Assembly (NCBI GenBank): GCA_024233835.1
Contig: JACKPC010000004.1
Location: 246,001 to 310,000 of the forward strand
Source: Leptospiraceae bacterium
Lineage (GTDB): Bacteria > Spirochaetota > Leptospiria > Leptospirales > Leptospiraceae
Length of the DNA: 64,000 nt
Direction: 5' to 3'
The notes beneath the pieces were generated by a model that saw nothing but the letters and a program-made list of their open reading frames with translations, was not told the origin of the DNA and did not search any database. Positions 63,071-64,000 of the stretch are shown here, piece after piece. Positions within the stretch are counted from its first letter, which is position 1; every line of letters starts with the position of its first letter. The translations under genes and the position numbers were made by a program.

Positions 63071-63520
63071 TTAAGCATCCGGTATATTTGGTTCTACTAA
63101 TCTTTTTAGTTTGTCTAATGATTCTTGCCAGCCTAAATAACACATTTCAGCAGGTATGACATCAGGTATGCCTTCTTGCAAAGCGAAAAGCTCTGTACCA
63201 CAAATAACTTTTTTAAATTTGATAGTGGTAATCATCTGTCCTGGCATATTTGGGTCGTCAAATTGGTCTGTATATTTTAGTAATTCATTTTGTAGAATTT
63301 CTAAATATTGACCTTGAAAGGAATGACCGTTGCCTGTGGTAAAATTTATAAAAGACATTTTGTATGTGCCTCCAACTTTAAAGTCAAGACTATGTACTTT
63401 ACAAACAAACCCATAAGGCGGAAACCAGGACGCCATTGCATCAGCATCTGTGAAGGCCTTAAATACTTTTTCTACCGGTGCCGCAAAAACTCTGTGAAGT
63501 GTAACGCTGTTATTTGACAT
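63071..63520 (-). CDS. SRPBCC/AHSA1-family protein
   Basis: 149 residues. Family features: TLHRVFAAPVEKVFKAFTDADAMASWFPP at the start, then VGGTYKMSF, GQYLEILQNELLKYTDQF and a C-terminal helix GWQESLDKLKRLVE. Members form a hydrophobic cavity that can bind lipids or small aromatic ligands; no ligand is known here. Its ATG follows an AGGAGAAATAT ribosome binding site. Minus-strand, about 290 bases upstream of the PYP-like operon. Confidence 0.85.
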   Translation of the reverse strand: MSNNSVTLHRVFAAPVEKVFKAFTDADAMASWFPPYGFVCKVHSLDFKVGGTYKMSFINFTTGNGHSFQGQYLEILQNELLKYTDQFDDPNMPGQMITTIKFKKVICGTELFALQEGIPDVIPAEMCYLGWQESLDKLKRLVEPNIPDA

Positions 63521-63674
63521 ATTTCTCCTCTTATGATTGCTAAATTTAAAAGTTCTTTTCTATACACTATGTTTTGACTTTACACACTGCAATTCTCGTA
63601 TAACACCCCGAGTGCAAGTGATTTGCATATTAGCCCATTTTGTGTATTAGTGTTTAGATATTAGGGATTAGTAA

Positions 63675-63694
63675 GGAACGGTCGCGACCGTTCC
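63675..63694. repeat. 20-bp perfect palindrome
   Basis: GGAACGGTCGCGACCGTTCC is a perfect inverted repeat, notably GC-rich compared with its AT-rich surroundings. It lies between the SRPBCC start and the stop of the edge CDS, in a region with several ATTAG/CTAAT repeats. It could be a hairpin terminator or an operator. Confidence 0.7.
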
Positions 63695-63779
63695 ATGTCA
63701 GACCTTTCCCCTGTGAACTTGTTTTCCTTTTGGAAAGCCAGCTTTTCAAGAAAAGTCACTAATTCCAAACCTCTAATTT

Positions 63780-64000
63780 CTAATCCCCAAACGCTTTCCG
63801 AAAAAACCTCTCCAAATAAGCTTCCGGGAGTTCTGTAATACGGGATATGAATTTTAACTCAGCTCCTTCTTTCTTCAAATTTATCGCAGTCCTGAGGGCT
63901 TTTTTATGCTCGGCTCGTTTTTCACGAATACTCGCAAGGCGTTGTGTCTTCTCTATCTCTTCCTGGGCCAGAAGGCGTTCTTGTTCTCTGCCTTTTTCTA
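63780..64000 (-). CDS. 3' end of a probable PD-(D/E)XK transposase/Rpn-type protein (partial)
   Basis: An open frame runs from the right edge to TAG at 63780, about 73 residues. It reads ...EIEKTQRLASIREKRAEHKK, then ALRTAINLKKEGAELKFISR and ITELPEAYLERFFRKAFGD. This Glu/Lys-rich helix followed by 'LKKEG..LxxISxITxL' is the typical C-terminus of PD-(D/E)XK nuclease transposase-family (Rpn-like) proteins, common in many copies per genome. The nuclease core lies outside the window. Confidence 0.6.
   Translation of the reverse strand, partial: EKGREQERLLAQEEIEKTQRLASIREKRAEHKKALRTAINLKKEGAELKFISRITELPEAYLERFFRKAFGD

Overview
The window is AT-rich bacterial chromosome, almost fully coding on both strands, and most likely comes from a spirochaete of the family Leptospiraceae. 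The case rests on a moxR-DUF58-batA-batB/C operon with BatB and BatC fused, an XPB-type repair helicase, an ICMT-family methyltransferase resembling the leptospiral lipid A methyltransferase LmtA, the very large NAD-glutamate dehydrogenase, CheX, and many short exported or lipobox-bearing proteins. No rRNA genes, CRISPR arrays, intact insertion sequences or prophage were seen.

Layout. 1-4.6 kb: a TelA/XpaC pair, an SH3 secreted protein, a CNNM/CorC-like membrane protein and a CBS-pair protein. 4.6-9 kb: a lytic transglycosylase lipoprotein, a tandem Myb/SANT-like protein, two small unknown genes, carA and a small putative [2Fe-2S] protein. 9-16.3 kb: an unusual RelA/SpoT homologue, a HEAT-repeat lipoprotein, an outer-membrane protein, an AAA/DUF4143 ATPase and an SGNH esterase. 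16.4-19.7 kb: tRNA-Gly(GCC), then tig-clpP-clpX, whose ClpP has Ala where the catalytic Asp is expected. 19.8-24.7 kb: envelope proteins, CheX and a PpiD-like membrane protein. 24.7-26.5 kb: an overlapping AAA ATPase/DUF4276 pair that resembles abortive-infection modules. 26.5-37.5 kb: housekeeping and envelope genes (LmtA-like, PlsC-like, tsaE-hslO, trmB, a class A PBP, Zn-PLPC family, FKBP).

37.8-47.3 kb: an ankyrin protein, then a compact nine-gene minus-strand operon: moxR, DUF58, small membrane protein, batA, batBC, neuB, rsmE, antitoxin, PIN toxin. 47.5-50.6 kb: two linked histidine kinases, one soluble with two PAS-like regions and one REC-kinase. 50.6-56.7 kb: an envelope protein, the giant GDH and a Lys/Ala-rich exported protein with mirrored Cys motifs. 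56.8-61.7 kb: mtnP, mrp/apbC, an aspC-like aminotransferase and XPB.

The most exciting locus is 61.8-62.8 kb. A 142-aa protein aligns without gaps to the remembered sequence of photoactive yellow protein (PYP) over the PAS core. It retains the chromophore Cys and the Tyr/Glu pair that hydrogen-bonds the chromophore. It sits in a tight operon between two small helical proteins that are paralogues of each other. This looks like an undescribed three-protein light- or ligand-sensing module.

Four copies of a 20-bp palindrome (GCGARCCA-N4-TGGYTCGC) lie just downstream of genes across the window and may be recurrent terminators or another genome-wide repeat. The right edge carries the 3' end of a probable PD-(D/E)XK transposase/Rpn-type protein.
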